NCBI GenBank assembly: GCA_023231365.1
Contig: JALNVO010000042.1
Span: 1-14,673 of the forward strand
Length of the DNA stretch: 14,673 nucleotides
Origin: Fibrobacteraceae bacterium
GTDB taxonomy: Bacteria; Fibrobacterota; Fibrobacteria; Fibrobacterales; Fibrobacteraceae
Reading direction: 5' to 3'
Below the pieces are notes generated by a model. It worked only from the letters and a program-made list of their open reading frames with translations, was not told the DNA's origin and made no database searches. Within the stretch, counting starts at the first letter, position 1. Each line of letters begins with the position of its first letter. Both the position numbers and the translations under genes were made by a program. This document shows, in pieces, positions 13,734 through 14,673 of this stretch.

Positions 13734-14231
13734 TTAAAAGTTTGGATCGTCTTTGCAGAGACTTGCTACAGCTTGAGCCATAATGCCTTCCATACGTCCT
13801 GTGAAGCCAAGCTTTTCGGAAGTACTTGCCTTGATTCCGACTTGTTCTTTAGCGACTCCAAGAACTTTGGCGATGTTTTCCTTCATTTGTTCGCGGTGCG
13901 GGTTCACCTTGGGGCGTTCGCACACGACTACGGAATCAATGTTTACGATTCTGTAGCCGGCTTTGGCAACTTCTTGTGCAACGCGGGAAAGTAAATTCAA
14001 ACTGTTGACGTCTTTGAAAGCGGGGTCGGTGTCTGGGAAGTAAGTGCCAATATCGCCGAGCCCTGCGGCTCCGAGAAGCGCATCGCAGATCGCGTGTACA
14101 AGTACGTCGGCATCGCTATGTCCGAGGAGTCCTTTTTCGTAGGGAATGTCAACGCCGCCGATAATGCATTTACGGCCTTCTACCAAGCGGTGAACGTCAA
14201 ATCCAATTCCAGAACGAAAAATTAAGCTCAT
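13734..14231 (-). CDS. ispF: 2-C-methyl-D-erythritol 2,4-cyclodiphosphate synthase
   Basis: A 165-residue enzyme of the MEP isoprenoid pathway that cyclises CDP-methylerythritol phosphate with release of CMP. Seen: SGIGFDVHRL with metal ligands Asp12 and His14, LLGHSDADVLVHAICDALLGAAGLGDIG (third ligand His46) and KASTSEKLGFTGRMEGIMAQA, all diagnostic of IspF. The family works as a trimer with Zn at each active site. The start at ATG 14229-14231 has AAGGAG 7 bases upstream; a longer frame from 14294 adds 21 unrelated residues. It is a single gene convergent with thiE (56 bases between stops), with no ispD neighbour here. Nothing unusual is seen in the protein. Confidence 0.96.
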   Translation of the reverse strand: MSLIFRSGIGFDVHRLVEGRKCIIGGVDIPYEKGLLGHSDADVLVHAICDALLGAAGLGDIGTYFPDTDPAFKDVNSLNLLSRVAQEVAKAGYRIVNIDSVVVCERPKVNPHREQMKENIAKVLGVAKEQVGIKASTSEKLGFTGRMEGIMAQAVASLCKDDPNF

Positions 14232-14422
14232 CTTGCAGCTCCTTTTTAGCAGAAAAAAGATAGATAATTGCTCTGTCACAAAGACTGAACGCACTTGTTT
14301 TGTTTGTGTGCGGGGTGTACTCCGGTTTCCAGGTTATTCTTTTGTGGGGGCCGTTTAAGAACTGTCGCTGATAATTTCCAATGTATTATTTTGAAAGCTC
14401 TGTTCTTTGGTATATTAGTTGT

Positions 14423-14579
14423 TACAAGGCGATGATGAAATAGGGCTGTGCCTTCAGAAATGTAAAATGTGGAATTGTTGATCTCTATGAAATTGATGGG
14501 ATCGTATCACTAGGTCATTGCATCTGACAATTCCATTCTATCGTTGTTGTATGAGGGTTCTTCTGAAAACTCAATTTTT
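14423..14579 (+). ncRNA. Candidate small RNA of about 155 bases
   Basis: A promoter-like TTGAAA (14391-14396), a 16-base spacer and TATTAG (14413-14418) would start a transcript near 14425. The segment folds with an outer helix (14423-14433 with 14540-14551, 11 pairs including two G-U, one bulged G) enclosing a perfect 9-bp helix TGGAATTGT (14470-14478) and ACAATTCCA (14527-14535). A weak hairpin TGAG...CTCA (14552-14573) followed by TTTTT (14575-14579) could be its terminator. The layout is vaguely like 6S RNA, but no class is recognised. Confidence 0.3.
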
Positions 14580-14593
14580 ATGGCGAGAAGTCG

Positions 14594-14652
14594 GTTCCCA
14601 CCAGGGAACGTCAGGGTTCGAAGAGCCGGACTCTAGTCCGGCCCCGCAGGGG
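14594..14652 (+). other. GC-rich run of three hairpins at the right edge
   Basis: Seen in order: GTTCCC-ACCA-GGGAAC (14594-14609), GCCGGAC-TCTA-GTCCGGC (14625-14642, 7 bp with a tetraloop), and CCCC-GCA-GGGG (14642-14652, sharing one base). This GC-rich block contrasts with the AT-rich bases before it. It may be the start of a structured RNA that continues beyond the window. RNase P, tmRNA and SRP RNA signatures were looked for and not found. The strand is uncertain. Confidence 0.3.
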
Positions 14653-14673
14653 TGAGGAAGGAACAACGTGACA

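Larger units (their letters stand above)
14232..14673. other. Right-end intergenic region without a recognised gene
   Basis: This 442-base stretch upstream of ispF has no convincing protein gene. On the minus side it should hold the ispF promoter, which I could not place. On the plus side, 14391-14579 looks like a small-RNA unit and 14594-14652 is a GC-rich run of hairpins; both are listed separately. Confidence 0.55.

Noticed and set aside
14594..14673. RNase P, tmRNA or SRP RNA start at the right edge
   Set aside because: GAGGAAGGAAC looks briefly like the RNase P GAGGAAAGUCC or SRP GGAAGGAAGC motifs, but the invariant bases that follow do not match.

Overview
The window looks like chromosomal DNA of a gut or rumen anaerobe of the Fibrobacter type (phylum Fibrobacterota). 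This is inference from content: a secreted multidomain pectin methylesterase with a C-terminal sorting-like domain, Ser/Asp-rich lipoproteins, a 31-residue MPCGKKRKR-type ribosomal protein of the Bacteroidota/Fibrobacterota kind, and a sulfide-type (His, not Cys) THI4 thiazole synthase typical of anaerobes. No transposase, integrase, CRISPR array, tRNA or rRNA gene was recognised, so most of it reads as ordinary backbone.

Layout. 1-235: a left-edge segment with small hairpins, then a strong terminator. 236-1805 (minus): a queuosine-precursor transporter (YhhQ), an overlapping radical SAM protein that resembles the queuine lyase QueL, and a tiny very basic ribosomal-type protein ending at the terminator. 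1869-4874 (plus): a tight operon of two Yej/Dpp-type peptide permeases and one ATPase; the binding protein and the second ATPase are not here. 4908-8124 (minus): a large lipoprotein followed 7 bases later by an outer-membrane beta-barrel protein, probably a functional pair. 8531-10633 (plus): the secreted pectinesterase, divergent from the lipoprotein. 10658-11611 (minus): a GtrB-like polyprenyl-phosphate glycosyltransferase. 12190-13677 (plus): thiamine genes thi4 and thiE. 13734-14231 (minus): ispF. The right-hand 440 bases have no gene but contain RNA-like structure.

How the genes fit together. Two small salvage or biosynthesis modules can be read: queuine/preQ1 salvage (transporter plus radical SAM lyase) and thiamine thiazole plus coupling (THI4 makes the thiazole, ThiE joins it to the pyrimidine). 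The pectinesterase fits plant cell-wall degradation, and the lipoprotein/barrel pair and GT2 enzyme are envelope functions.

The least explained part is regulatory. The roughly 230-base leader in front of thi4 holds three consecutive hairpins, then a hairpin plus seven Ts (terminator-like), then the thi4 ribosome-binding site; a loop of the second hairpin is complementary to that site over 7 bases. No TPP-riboswitch core is visible. A second intrinsic terminator sits between thi4 and thiE. This looks like an undescribed attenuator or riboswitch and is the main lead. Secondary leads are a candidate small RNA at about 14423-14579 and a GC-rich run of hairpins cut by the right edge.
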